A stretch of DNA of 64,000 nt from Flavobacterium zepuense (GTDB lineage Bacteria > Bacteroidota > Bacteroidia > Flavobacteriales > Flavobacteriaceae): the NCBI RefSeq assembly GCF_007097145.1, contig NZ_VJVZ01000004.1, positions 186,001-250,000 on the forward strand, written 5' to 3'. Positions 17,824 to 26,534 of this stretch are shown one piece after another. The number at the start of each line of letters is the position of its first letter. Position 1 is the stretch's first letter. The translations under genes and the position numbers were made by a program. Below the pieces are notes generated by a model. It did not search any database. It was not told the DNA's origin and saw only the letters and a list, made by a program, of their open reading frames with translations.

Positions 17824-17856
17824 TTTGTAAACCTACAGGCTAATATGTTAGTTTTG
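17824..17856 (+). promoter_or_regulatory. Promoter of the two-component operon
   Basis: TTTG (17824-17827), 21 bases, TAGTTTTG (17849-17856): both elements match the Bacteroidetes consensus exactly. The kinase ATG is 17 bases after the -7 element. Confidence 0.65.
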
Positions 17857-17872
17857 TATAGCATTATTTATC

Positions 17873-19219
17873 ATGAAGCGCAAAATAACCCTCTTAATTA
17901 CCGGATGCATACTATCTGTAGCGGCGCTTGCCTGCATTCAGGGCTATTTTATACACAACACCTACAGCCTTTATGTAAAGGAGGCCGACCATGCCATAAG
18001 GCAGCAATTGCTGGAACTGGAAACCACCGGAAAGCTTAGCGAACTTAACGAGGTATGGATGAAAAACACTGCTGATTTTTTAGGCGAGTACTACAGGGGA
18101 AAATCTACTAAGGCCGAATATAAAAAACGTGTACTGGAAACATCTAAGGAACTTTCTAAAGAAATGTCGAAATTTATAATCAGAGAACATTTTTTTGAAG
18201 ATTACGATGTGAGCTACAACAACTATATAAGCACCATTGTGGCTACTGACAACTATGTAAACGACACCGTTTTTGCAGAAAAAATATTACTGTACGGCAA
18301 TAACACTGATAATGCCAAAGAGATACCGGCATCGCAATCTAACTGGCACGGCGCTACGCCAATAATAAGCCCTGATGATACCAGCCATAAATTTGAAGTT
18401 ATTACCAGGCGCACGTACAGCATAGCCAACTGGCAAAAACAGATAGCCCTTAAAATGACAGGCATGCTGATTTTTACCTTTGCCTTATTAGCTTTTGTTG
18501 TTTTGTTGTTTTACCTGAGCATCAAAAACCTTATCAGTCAAAAGAAAATAGCAGATATTAAAACCGATTTCATTAACAACATTACCCACGAGTTCCAAAC
18601 GCCTATCGCAGCTATGGATATTGCAGTGAAAACATTACAACACAAAGAGCATGAACTTACGCCGGAGCAATTTGGCAACAGCCTTTCTATTATTGGCAGG
18701 CAAAATATCCGTATGCAAAAACTTTTTAAACAGGTTACCGATGCATCACTTATGGACGGTGAAATTAGAACAGCTTACGCCGAACCCTTAGGCTGCGCCG
18801 ACATCAATGAGATCGTTTATGATTTTAAATTATCGCACCAAGGTGTGGTTATTGAATGCCCGGCAGAATCAGGGTCCACAATTTTTATGGACAGGCATCA
18901 CCTGACCACAGTGTTGCTTAACTTGCTGGATAATGCTGCAAAATATGGTGGAAAAAACATTAAAATCAAACTAAAGAGTGAGGAAAAAACCACATTGCTT
19001 TCGGTTAGTGATGATGGTATTGGCATCCCTCAAAAAGAAAAAACAGTTATTTTTGATAAATTTTATCGTATAGAAAAAGGCAACATTCACACCACTAAAG
19101 GGCTTGGGCTTGGGCTGTACTATGTAAGCCAGATCGCGAAAGCTTATAACGGTACGGTTTCCGTTGCATCTACCGAAGGCCGGGGCAGTATGTTTACCCT
19201 ATCATTTCCACAGCCATGA
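17873..19219 (+). CDS. Sensor histidine kinase
   Basis: A 448-residue membrane kinase. Helix 1 (about 7-27) and helix 2 (about 195-216) flank a periplasmic sensor region of about 165 residues without a recognised fold. The HisKA domain has the phosphorylated His239 in ITHEFQTPIAAM. The ATPase domain has the N box (LLNLLDNAAKYG), G1 (SDDGIGIP), F (FDKFYR) and G2 (GLGLGLYY) motifs, all intact. Its stop overlaps the start of the response regulator by four bases (ATGA), so the two are translationally coupled. The divergent barrel gene and the 11-bp repeats suggest that it senses an envelope condition and adjusts that protein. Confidence 0.95.
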   Translation: MKRKITLLITGCILSVAALACIQGYFIHNTYSLYVKEADHAIRQQLLELETTGKLSELNEVWMKNTADFLGEYYRGKSTKAEYKKRVLETSKELSKEMSKFIIREHFFEDYDVSYNNYISTIVATDNYVNDTVFAEKILLYGNNTDNAKEIPASQSNWHGATPIISPDDTSHKFEVITRRTYSIANWQKQIALKMTGMLIFTFALLAFVVLLFYLSIKNLISQKKIADIKTDFINNITHEFQTPIAAMDIAVKTLQHKEHELTPEQFGNSLSIIGRQNIRMQKLFKQVTDASLMDGEIRTAYAEPLGCADINEIVYDFKLSHQGVVIECPAESGSTIFMDRHHLTTVLLNLLDNAAKYGGKNIKIKLKSEEKTTLLSVSDDGIGIPQKEKTVIFDKFYRIEKGNIHTTKGLGLGLYYVSQIAKAYNGTVSVASTEGRGSMFTLSFPQP

Positions 19220-19917
19220 AACACATTTTATTAGCCGAAGACGATTTTGATTATGCCAGTATCTTAAAACAATACCTGGAAATTAGCGGCTTTAAAGTAA
19301 CCTGGGCTAAAGATGGTGCCGAAGCTTTGGAGATGTTCTCTTATGCTAAGCCTGACATTTGCGTATTTGATGTAATGATGCCTAAAATGGATGGCTTTAC
19401 CCTTGCCGAAACCATCATTGCAGAACATCCTGAAACACCCATTGTTTTTTTAACCGCTAAGAGTTTAAAAGAAGATAAGATAAAAGGGCTTAAGCTTGGC
19501 GCCGACGATTACGTGGTTAAGCCTTTTGAAGCTGATGAACTGATACTGCGCATTAATAACATATTAAAGCGTACGCAGCGATCTGCTGCTGTTGCTTCTC
19601 CTCAAGTAGAAACCACTATTGGCAAATACACATTTAACAACGCTAATTATACCCTTAGCCATAACACCACCCTGCACCGCCTTACCGAAAGGGAAGCCCA
19701 CTTAATAAGCTACCTTAACACTAACCGCAACCGCCTGCTTAAACGCGAAGACATACTGGGACAAATTTGGGGCAGCGACGATTTTTTCTCGGGCCGCAGT
19801 ATGGATGTTTTTATAAGCCGTTTGCGAAAGTATTTTAACGAAGACCCCGGTATTACCATTACTGGATACCGGGGCCTTGGATTAGAATTTAATGTAACGC
19901 AGCAATCTACTTATTAA
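19216..19917 (+). CDS. OmpR-family response regulator
   Basis: A 233-residue regulator. The receiver domain (1-120) has the acidic pocket EDD at 8-10, phospho-acceptor Asp52, Thr80 and Lys102. The C-terminal winged helix (about 135-228) has the usual RSMDVFISRLRKYF recognition helix. It is phosphorylated by the kinase with which its gene overlaps. The three tandem GGTTAA repeats at 17782-17814 are likely binding sites. Its 3' end overlaps the convergent thioesterase gene by 11 bases. Confidence 0.95.
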   Translation: MKHILLAEDDFDYASILKQYLEISGFKVTWAKDGAEALEMFSYAKPDICVFDVMMPKMDGFTLAETIIAEHPETPIVFLTAKSLKEDKIKGLKLGADDYVVKPFEADELILRINNILKRTQRSAAVASPQVETTIGKYTFNNANYTLSHNTTLHRLTEREAHLISYLNTNRNRLLKREDILGQIWGSDDFFSGRSMDVFISRLRKYFNEDPGITITGYRGLGLEFNVTQQSTY

Positions 19918-20293
19918 TAGGCACCGGCTCTTTATTTTCATTAATGGCTACAAAGGTAAAGTTACCAGTAATGGCCTTTTCCCTTTTTAGGGAATACATA
20001 TCTTCTACAAAGATCTCTACATGCACCTGCATACTTGTATTGCCTATATGGCCCACCTTACCAATAAACTCAGCAAAGGTACCGGCGGGTATCGGCTTTT
20101 TAAAGTCGATACGGTCGCTGCTCACGGTAACTACGCGCTGGCGGCTAAAACGGGTGGCTGTTATAAAGGCCACCTCATCCATAAGGTGCATGGCTGCACC
20201 CCCAAAAAGTGTATCGTAATGATTTGTAGTATTAGGAAAAACCGCCTTAAAAATGTGAGTTTCGGCGGCTTGTATTTTTTCTTCTATTGTCAT
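19907..20293 (-). CDS. Acyl-CoA thioesterase (hotdog fold, YciA-like)
   Basis: A 128-residue single hotdog domain. NHYDTLFGGAAMHLMDEVAF (about residues 23-42) is the active-site segment with catalytic Asp39, and SSDRIDFKKPIPAGT is the second family motif. It hydrolyses acyl-CoAs in the cytosol; chain-length preference cannot be read. It lies 9 bases downstream of fabH on the same strand, so both are probably co-transcribed in lipid metabolism. The last 11 bases overlap the response-regulator gene. Confidence 0.88.
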   Translation of the reverse strand: MTIEEKIQAAETHIFKAVFPNTTNHYDTLFGGAAMHLMDEVAFITATRFSRQRVVTVSSDRIDFKKPIPAGTFAEFIGKVGHIGNTSMQVHVEIFVEDMYSLKREKAITGNFTFVAINENKEPVPINK

Positions 20294-20302
20294 TTTATAG
20301 TT

Positions 20303-21304
20303 TTAGTTGTTCCTTACATCGCCCCACACAAGGTAGGTAGCACCCCATGTAAAACCGGCGCCAAAGGCTGTAAGTAAAAGTTTATCGCCTGGTTTAAAGT
20401 CGGCTTTAAAATCCCATAAGCAAAGCGGTAACGTACCGGCTGTGGTATTACCGTAGCGCTGTATGTTAACCTTTACTTTTTCTTTAGGTATGTTAAGTTT
20501 TTCGCCTACAGCATCTATAATGCGCAGGTTAGCCTGGTGGGGTATTACCCAATCTATATCCTCAGCCGTAAGGTTATTTTTCTCTAACAGCTTAAGGCAG
20601 GCACTGCTCATACCCCTAATAGCATTTTTAAATACGGTTTTGCCATCCTGTTGTACAAAATGCTTTTTAGCGGCCACGGTTTCTGCCGAAGCAGGAAACT
20701 CCGACCCGCCCGCCGGTACAGATAGCACCGATCCGCCAATGCCATCGGTCATGAACAGGTTATCCTGTATGCCCGCGGCTGTTTGTGTAGGCTCTAAAAG
20801 TACTACACCGGCGCCATCACCAAAAAGTACACAGGTATTGCGGTCTTCGTAGTTTACAATGCTGCTCATTTTATCGGCACCAATAACAAGAACCTTTTTA
20901 TAACGGCCTGTTTCTATAAACATACCCCCTGTAGACAGCGCATATAAAAAGCCGCTGCACGCAGCATTAAGGTCTAAACCAAAAGCATTACTAAGGCCTG
21001 CCTTATGGCAAACCAGGGCCGCTGTTGGGGCAAGCAGATAATCAGGGGTAGATGTGGCAAGGAGTACACAATCTATCTCTTCGGGTTTAACATTAGCGTT
21101 GGCCAGCAAATCTTTAATAGCAAGAACAGCCATATCGCTGGTTGCCATAAGCGGGTCGCTTGCTATGCGCCTCTCCTTAATTCCTGTACGTGTGGTAATC
21201 CATTCATCATTGGTATCTACCATCTTTTCAAGCGTAGCATTATCTAAAACAGTATCGGGAACATAGCCCCCTATCGCAGTAATTACTGCATTAATTGTAT
21301 TCAT
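20303..21304 (-). CDS. fabH: Beta-ketoacyl-ACP synthase III
   Basis: Condenses acetyl- or branched acyl-CoA with malonyl-ACP to start fatty-acid synthesis. The 333 residues hold the complete triad: Cys116 (NAACSGFLYAL), His256 (IPHQANLRI) and Asn286 (RYGNTTAG). The N-terminus AVITAIGGYVPDTVL is typical. In this phylum such enzymes favour branched primers and produce iso-fatty acids (family knowledge). The usual rpmF/plsX neighbours are absent, so this may be one of several fabH paralogues. A -7-like TATATTTA lies at 21330-21337. Confidence 0.93.
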   Translation of the reverse strand: MNTINAVITAIGGYVPDTVLDNATLEKMVDTNDEWITTRTGIKERRIASDPLMATSDMAVLAIKDLLANANVKPEEIDCVLLATSTPDYLLAPTAALVCHKAGLSNAFGLDLNAACSGFLYALSTGGMFIETGRYKKVLVIGADKMSSIVNYEDRNTCVLFGDGAGVVLLEPTQTAAGIQDNLFMTDGIGGSVLSVPAGGSEFPASAETVAAKKHFVQQDGKTVFKNAIRGMSSACLKLLEKNNLTAEDIDWVIPHQANLRIIDAVGEKLNIPKEKVKVNIQRYGNTTAGTLPLCLWDFKADFKPGDKLLLTAFGAGFTWGATYLVWGDVRNN

Positions 21305-21329
21305 TATGTTAGTTCTTGTATCTGGGTCC

Positions 21330-21337
21330 TAAATATA
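21330..21337 (-). promoter_or_regulatory. Putative fabH -7 element
   Basis: Minus-strand TATATTTA has one mismatch to TAnnTTTG and lies 26 bases before the fabH ATG, directly after the metE terminator stem. Confidence 0.4.
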
Positions 21338-21339
21338 AT

Positions 21340-21380
21340 AATTCTGCCTGCACATTGAAACTCTCATGCAGACAGAATTA
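21340..21380 (-). terminator. metE terminator
   Basis: On the minus strand AATTCTGTCTGCA (21380-21368) pairs with TGCAGGCAGAATT (21352-21340) with one wobble, followed by ATTATATTT. It starts eight bases after the metE stop. Confidence 0.65.
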
Positions 21381-21387
21381 ACATTTA

Positions 21388-23697
21388 TCAGGAAAGCGCC
21401 AATTCTTTCAGTCGCAATTCCTTAGCCGCAGCCACCATCTCGGCAAGAGCCTGCTTCGTTTCGGGCCAATGGCGTGTTTTCAGTCCGCAGTCCGGGTTTA
21501 CCCAAAGTTGCTCTTTTGGTATAACCAGTGCTGCCTTATTCATTAATATAACCATTTCTTCTTTGTTAGGTACCCGTGGCGAATGTATATCATACACCCC
21601 CGGACCTATCTGGTTAGGATACTTAAAATCAGCAAAAGCATCCAACAGTTCCATTTGCGAGCGCGAGCACTCTATGGTTATTACATCGGCATCCATATTG
21701 GCAATGTCCTCTATAATATCATTAAATTCAGAATAGCACATATGTGTATGAACCTGCGTTGCATCATCTACACCCGATGCTGATATCCTGAAAGCAGTAA
21801 CTGCCCAGTTTAAATACTCCCGCCACTGCTCTTTTCGCAAGGGCAATCCTTCGCGAATGGCGGGCTCATCTATTTGTATGATCTTAATACCCGCAGCCTC
21901 AAGATCTGCCACCTCATCACGAATAGCCAATGCTATCTGGGTACAGGTATCTTTTCGCGGCTGGTCATTACGTACAAAAGACCATTGCAATATCGTCACC
22001 GGCCCTGTTAGCATACCCTTAACCAGCTTATTGGTTAGCGACTGCGCGTAGGCCGACCATTTAACCGTCATGGCCTGTGTACGGTAAACATCGCCATAAA
22101 TAATGGGAGGCTTAACGCAGCGGCTGCCATAACTTTGCACCCATCCGTTTTTTGTAAAAGCAAAGCCTTCAAGCTGTTCGCCAAAGTACTCTACCATATC
22201 GTTGCGTTCAAACTCCCCATGCACAAGCACATCAAGGCCTATCGATTCCTGAAAGCGTATGGTTGCTTCGGTCTCTTTTTTAACCAGAGCCTCGTATTGG
22301 CTAAGGGTTATTGCTTCTTTCTTAAGCTGAGCCCTCCAGCCCCTAACGCCCGCAGTTTGCGGAAACGAACCTATAGTGGTTGTGGGGTACAAAGGTAAGT
22401 TTAAAATTTTAGCCTGTATATTTTTCCTTATACTAAAAGGATTATTTCTTTTAGAATCACCTTCGGTAATGGAGGCTACACGTTCTTTTACCGTTGTATT
22501 GTGTATAAGCCCCGATGTTTTTTTAGAGGCAATAGCGGCTATATTACTCTTTAGACTGTTGGCGGCATTGGTTATATTTTCGCTATTGGCAAGTTGTTTT
22601 AAAACCACCACCTCGTTTATCTTTTGCTTTGCAAAGGCAAGCCAGTCCCTGATTTGCGGCGTTAGCGTCGCATCGTTGGTTTCTAAATCCGAATCGCAGG
22701 GAGCATGCAACAGTGAACATGATGGCGCTATGATAATACGGTTTTTACCAAGTTTTTTAACGGCGGTATCTATTATTTTTAGCGATGCCGTAAAATCGTT
22801 CTTCCAGATGTTGCGCCCATCTACTATACCCAATGATAGTGACAAGCCATCGGGCACTATGTCAAGCAGCTGCTGCAACTGCTCAGGGTTACGAACCAGA
22901 TCAATATGCAGCGCACAAACCGGTAACGATACGGCCAGTTGTGAATTTTCGCCAAGGCCTTCAAAATAAGTAGCAATCAGCACTTTCAGGTCGGGGAAAG
23001 CCATTTTTATCTCGGTGTAAACGTAAATTAGTGCTGTTTTATCTTTTTCCGAAAGATGTAGCGCAAGGAACGGCTCATCAAACTGTATCCATTCGACACC
23101 TTTATCTACAAGTTCAGTAATAATATCAATATAAACCGGCAACAGGTTCTTTATAAGGTCGATACGATCAAAACCGGCTTCTTTTTCTTTACCCAAAAGC
23201 AGGTAGCTTACCGGGCCTATAATAACGGGCTTGGTAAGTATGCCGTTTGCCTTGGCTTCTATAAATTCATCTACTATCTTTTTTGAAAAGAAACTAAACT
23301 CCTGGTTTTTATAAAATTCCGGCACTATATAGTGGTAGTTGGTATCAAACCACTTGGTCATTTCCATAGCGGTAATATCAAGCCCGTCTTTTTGGTAACC
23401 ACGTGCCATGGCAAAATACAGGTCGGTTTGGCTTTTATCGCCCAATACCTCATACCGTGCAGGGATGACACCAAGAGTTAAGGAGAGGTCCAGCACCTGA
23501 TCGTACAACGAAAAATCGTTAGACGGGATAAGGTTGATTCCTGCCTCTTTTTGCAGGTAAAGGTTGTGAAGCCTGAGCTGCTGTGCGGCGTGGAGTAACT
23601 CCTGTTGAGAGATGTTGCCTGCCCAGTAGTTTTCGCAGGCTTTTTTAAGCTCCCTGTTGCTACCAATGCGCGGGTAGCCAAGATTGTTTGTGAACAT
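21388..23697 (-). CDS. metE: Cobalamin-independent methionine synthase
   Basis: Transfers the methyl group of 5-methyltetrahydropteroyl-triglutamate to homocysteine. The 769-residue protein has both barrels. The N-terminal half opens LGYPRIGSNRELKKACENYW and the C-terminal catalytic half has zinc ligands His652 and Cys654 (THMCYSEF), Glu676 (TIECSRS) and Cys737 (NPDCGLKTR). The gene is preceded by a cobalamin riboswitch, so the B12-free enzyme should be shut off when B12 is present. This implies that the genome also encodes MetH or B12 uptake. The leader from promoter to start is about 350 bases. Confidence 0.98.
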   Translation of the reverse strand: MFTNNLGYPRIGSNRELKKACENYWAGNISQQELLHAAQQLRLHNLYLQKEAGINLIPSNDFSLYDQVLDLSLTLGVIPARYEVLGDKSQTDLYFAMARGYQKDGLDITAMEMTKWFDTNYHYIVPEFYKNQEFSFFSKKIVDEFIEAKANGILTKPVIIGPVSYLLLGKEKEAGFDRIDLIKNLLPVYIDIITELVDKGVEWIQFDEPFLALHLSEKDKTALIYVYTEIKMAFPDLKVLIATYFEGLGENSQLAVSLPVCALHIDLVRNPEQLQQLLDIVPDGLSLSLGIVDGRNIWKNDFTASLKIIDTAVKKLGKNRIIIAPSCSLLHAPCDSDLETNDATLTPQIRDWLAFAKQKINEVVVLKQLANSENITNAANSLKSNIAAIASKKTSGLIHNTTVKERVASITEGDSKRNNPFSIRKNIQAKILNLPLYPTTTIGSFPQTAGVRGWRAQLKKEAITLSQYEALVKKETEATIRFQESIGLDVLVHGEFERNDMVEYFGEQLEGFAFTKNGWVQSYGSRCVKPPIIYGDVYRTQAMTVKWSAYAQSLTNKLVKGMLTGPVTILQWSFVRNDQPRKDTCTQIALAIRDEVADLEAAGIKIIQIDEPAIREGLPLRKEQWREYLNWAVTAFRISASGVDDATQVHTHMCYSEFNDIIEDIANMDADVITIECSRSQMELLDAFADFKYPNQIGPGVYDIHSPRVPNKEEMVILMNKAALVIPKEQLWVNPDCGLKTRHWPETKQALAEMVAAAKELRLKELALS

Positions 23698-23857
23698 TTT
23701 TTTTGCTTTTAAAAAATTAATAAATTAGTTAAAAGCCCTTTTGCCCATTTCACAATGCCTTAAAGGAGTATATAGCGGTACCGCCACGATACAGTTATCC
23801 TATAACGTGAGAAGTATAACCAATAGCTCCAGATCGCGAAAGCATTGTCAAGTTAGT

Positions 23858-24015
23858 AATGGCAGGTCTCCTGACTTGTAACATTTTTACCGTCCTTCCC
23901 ACCCGTACAGGCAGTGGACAACATGGGTAAAAACTTGTGCGTTACTTACAGTTGCGCGACAGCTCGTGATTTGCACACGATTCCCTTTTAATAACGGCTT
24001 TCGCCGATAACCATT
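23858..24015 (-). ncRNA. Cobalamin riboswitch upstream of metE
   Basis: Read on the minus strand, this leader has the conserved order of the adenosylcobalamin riboswitch: AAAGGGAA (23988-23981), GTGCAAATC, CGCAACTGTAAG (23956-23945), the B12-box-like CCACTGCC (23917-23910), GGGAAGG, and GTCAGGAGACCTGCC (23875-23861). AATGG (24015-24011) and CCATT (23862-23858) can close P1. Downstream, ACAATGC (23848-23842) is complementary to GCATTGT (23758-23752), a possible part of the expression platform. I see no classical terminator before metE, so control may be at translation or through these long-range pairings. Confidence 0.92.
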
Positions 24016-24051
24016 TCCGTTTGAAAGAAATTAAGTAAAGAACTTAGGCGG

Positions 24052-24059
24052 CAAATATA
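24052..24059 (-). promoter_or_regulatory. metE promoter -7 element
   Basis: Minus-strand TATATTTG matches TAnnTTTG exactly. It lies 37 bases upstream of the riboswitch, so the transcript would carry the complete aptamer. The remaining 24060-24280 holds no supported gene. Confidence 0.55.
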
Positions 24060-24280
24060 GCACGAAACTTTTAAAAAAAGCAGCAAAGTTTTAAAGTGCC
24101 ATTATCAGGTATATAACTATACAGCTTCAGGATTAAAATATTGGGTTCATTGTTGTCAATCAAATCACAAATCATTATTTAACTTTAAAGAAACTCGAAA
24201 CCCTAAATCCAAAATATTTCTCACTATATCGTTTGAAATTTTATATCTTAGCATAAATGTAAAACAAACACTTATTAATT

Positions 24281-25309
24281 ATGCTAAGAAAATTATTCGT
24301 ATGTTGCCTTATACTTGCCAAAATGCTATCCTACGCACAAGAGGTGCCGCCACCTACCCTGCCTGTTTTACCGTTTAACCCTAAAAACCCGGGAATACAC
24401 GATCCGGTTATGGCAAAGGAGGGCGACACGTATTATGTTTATGGTACGGGCAAGGGTATTGTTACCATGTACTCTAAAGACCTTAAAACCTGGACCGAAG
24501 GCAAGCCTATTTTTGATGCCCTGCCCGATTGGGTGCTAAAGGCGCTGCCTAATTTTAAGGGCGACATTTGGGCGCCGGATATCATATTTTACAAAGGGCA
24601 GTACCATATTTTTTATGCCTGCAACGCCACTCCCGGCAAGCCTGATGCCGCCATAGGCCATGCCACCTCTCCTACCCTTAACCAAAAAAGCCCTGCCTAT
24701 AAATGGACCGACCATGGCAAGATTGTACAGTCGGTACTGGGGCGCGATCTGTGGCAGGCCATTGACCCTAATATTATTGTTGATGATGCCGGAACGCCGT
24801 GGTTTATCTTTGGGTCGTTTTGGGATGGCCTAAAGGCTGTAAAGATGACCGATGACATGATGCAGCTTAAACACCCCGAAGAATGGCATACCATTGCCCG
24901 CAGGCCAACATCGCAAAAGCCTTATAATTATGGCCTTGAAGACAGCCAGATTGAAGGCGCATTTGTGTACAGGCACGGCGATTATTACTACCTTTTTGCC
25001 TCTTTTGATATGTGCTGCCGTGGCGTAAACAGCAATTATCACGTGGTGGTAGGCAGGAGTAAATCAGTTACGGGCCCTTATGTAGATAAGGCAGGTTATG
25101 ATATGATAGACGGCAACGGCACCGACTTTGCCATAGGTGATGGTGTAAAATATGCTGCCCTGGGCCACAACTCAGTTTACCTTATAGATGGCAAGGAGTA
25201 TTTTGTTGCCCACGGCTACTCTATTCCTGATGGTGGTGCCTCTAAGCTTATTGTTACCGAATTAAAGTGGGATAAGAATGGGTGGCCCTACATTAAATTA
25301 CAACAATAA
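24281..25309 (+). CDS. Glycoside hydrolase family 43, arabinanase-like
   Basis: A secreted 342-residue five-bladed propeller enzyme. The signal peptide (1-20) ends ...MLSYAQ. Candidate catalytic residues of GH43 are Asp41 (NPGIHDPVM), Asp162 (QAIDPNII, pKa modulator) and Glu225 (QIEGAFVYR). DIWAPDIIFYKGQYHIFYAC at about 95-114 is the second family motif. Endo-1,5-alpha-arabinanases of this clan fit best by motif, acting on plant arabinan, but xylosidase or arabinofuranosidase specificity cannot be excluded. No SusCD pair or other CAZyme neighbours are present, so it is not part of a utilisation locus here. Confidence 0.85.
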   Translation: MLRKLFVCCLILAKMLSYAQEVPPPTLPVLPFNPKNPGIHDPVMAKEGDTYYVYGTGKGIVTMYSKDLKTWTEGKPIFDALPDWVLKALPNFKGDIWAPDIIFYKGQYHIFYACNATPGKPDAAIGHATSPTLNQKSPAYKWTDHGKIVQSVLGRDLWQAIDPNIIVDDAGTPWFIFGSFWDGLKAVKMTDDMMQLKHPEEWHTIARRPTSQKPYNYGLEDSQIEGAFVYRHGDYYYLFASFDMCCRGVNSNYHVVVGRSKSVTGPYVDKAGYDMIDGNGTDFAIGDGVKYAALGHNSVYLIDGKEYFVAHGYSIPDGGASKLIVTELKWDKNGWPYIKLQQ

Positions 25310-25326
25310 TTTCAGATTTAAGAAGG

Positions 25327-25410
25327 TAGATTTCAGATTGAACTTCACTCCTGTGAATAAACATAAAAGCGATTGTTTAAAGATATGAGTGAAGTTCAAT
25401 CTGAAATCTA
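25327..25410. repeat. 24-bp perfect inverted repeat
   Basis: The arms 25327-25350 and 25387-25410 are exact reverse complements (TAGATTTCAGATTG... on the left), separated by 36 bases. They lie between the convergent ends of the GH43 and the DUF-type gene. The flank TTTCAGATTTAAGAA (25310-25324) recurs exactly inside aroA at 39837-39851, showing that the sequence belongs to a dispersed family. Confidence 0.85.
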
Positions 25411-25427
25411 AAATCTGAACTCCGCAG

Positions 25428-26531
25428 TTACTCTGCCATAAAGCGATCAAAAGACCTCCAGTATTTATCTTTATAAATATCGCTGGTTAAGGAGATTTGA
25501 TTGGAATATAGTTTTTTAGTTGAATAAAAAACCTTTGATGGTTTCCTGAAATCTTTACAGGCAAAATATATTTCTCTTACACCATTGGCAGTTTCATGTC
25601 CTATATTTAAATAACCGTCAGCATCTTTAAGCTCCGCCATAAGGTGTTCTTCTATCGTGTAGAGAAGTGCGCTGGTAGCTTCATCAGGCATACCTCCATC
25701 TGCATATTTAAGAGTAACAATACCAATCCACGGATGCGATGCCTTGGCATCCCATTTAAGTAAATCGGTATTTACAGTAGCAATAATATAATCATCCTGA
25801 TTAGCATTTGCTTCAAACAATGAATAAGAATCATTTTCGGTATCGTGCTTAACACCATCGTACTTTTCAACAAATTCCTTTTCGCGCCAAATCAGGTAAC
25901 TTTTAAGCTTCTCTATAGCAATAAGTTCTTTTGTGGCCATTTTCTGGCTCACAAAAGAGATATTATCTATTACCGTGGCAGAGGCAATCTCTCCAAGATA
26001 ATTATCTAAAAATATGTATGATCCGCTTATAATCTGTTCGCTATTTTCTTCAGAATAATCTTTATGAACGATGGATATATCGATTTCATCCGGATAATTA
26101 GGCAATTCATTCGGATAGAAAAAAAGTGTTTCTCCGCTAAAGGCTGTATCTCCCATCTGGATGGTGTATCTGTCGATATCCATTTCAGGTTTAAGAGCGG
26201 TAAACCTCCACCCCTTAATTTGCGGGGCAGCGGCAATAAGCTCTTCTACAAAAACAATAGTTTTTACATCGCCGTCAGCCGTGAGTATTAGTTCGGCTAT
26301 ATCATTATTATACATACCACACAAATACCAGATACCTTCTTTTATATAGCCAAGTTTTGGAGCTAAATGGTTAAAGAAATCTTTTTCAAAATCCCCTCTT
26401 TCATTTACAACCTTATAAAAAGCTTTTTCGTTTGATTCAAACCAGTCCCAAAAATCCTTATAAGAGGTAATGGCAATTTCTTTCTCAACAACCTGCTTCT
26501 TAGCAAACAATTTATCAAATAATCCCATCAC
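25428..26531 (-). CDS. Uncharacterised 367-aa cytosolic protein
   Basis: MMGLFDKLFAKK begins a soluble protein with no signal peptide or membrane helix. Residues 20-175 hold the motifs DFWDWFESNEKAFYKVV, AELILTADGD and WRFTALKP, which I associate with DUF695-like proteins, though not with certainty. The C-terminal part (about 180-367) repeats a similar mixed fold with ANQDDYIIATVN and WIGIVTLKY. No catalytic signature is visible. It lies three bases after mpl on the same strand, so the two are probably co-transcribed. No functional link to cell-wall recycling is evident. Confidence 0.7.
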   Translation of the reverse strand: MMGLFDKLFAKKQVVEKEIAITSYKDFWDWFESNEKAFYKVVNERGDFEKDFFNHLAPKLGYIKEGIWYLCGMYNNDIAELILTADGDVKTIVFVEELIAAAPQIKGWRFTALKPEMDIDRYTIQMGDTAFSGETLFFYPNELPNYPDEIDISIVHKDYSEENSEQIISGSYIFLDNYLGEIASATVIDNISFVSQKMATKELIAIEKLKSYLIWREKEFVEKYDGVKHDTENDSYSLFEANANQDDYIIATVNTDLLKWDAKASHPWIGIVTLKYADGGMPDEATSALLYTIEEHLMAELKDADGYLNIGHETANGVREIYFACKDFRKPSKVFYSTKKLYSNQISLTSDIYKDKYWRSFDRFMAE

Positions 26532-26534
26532 AAA

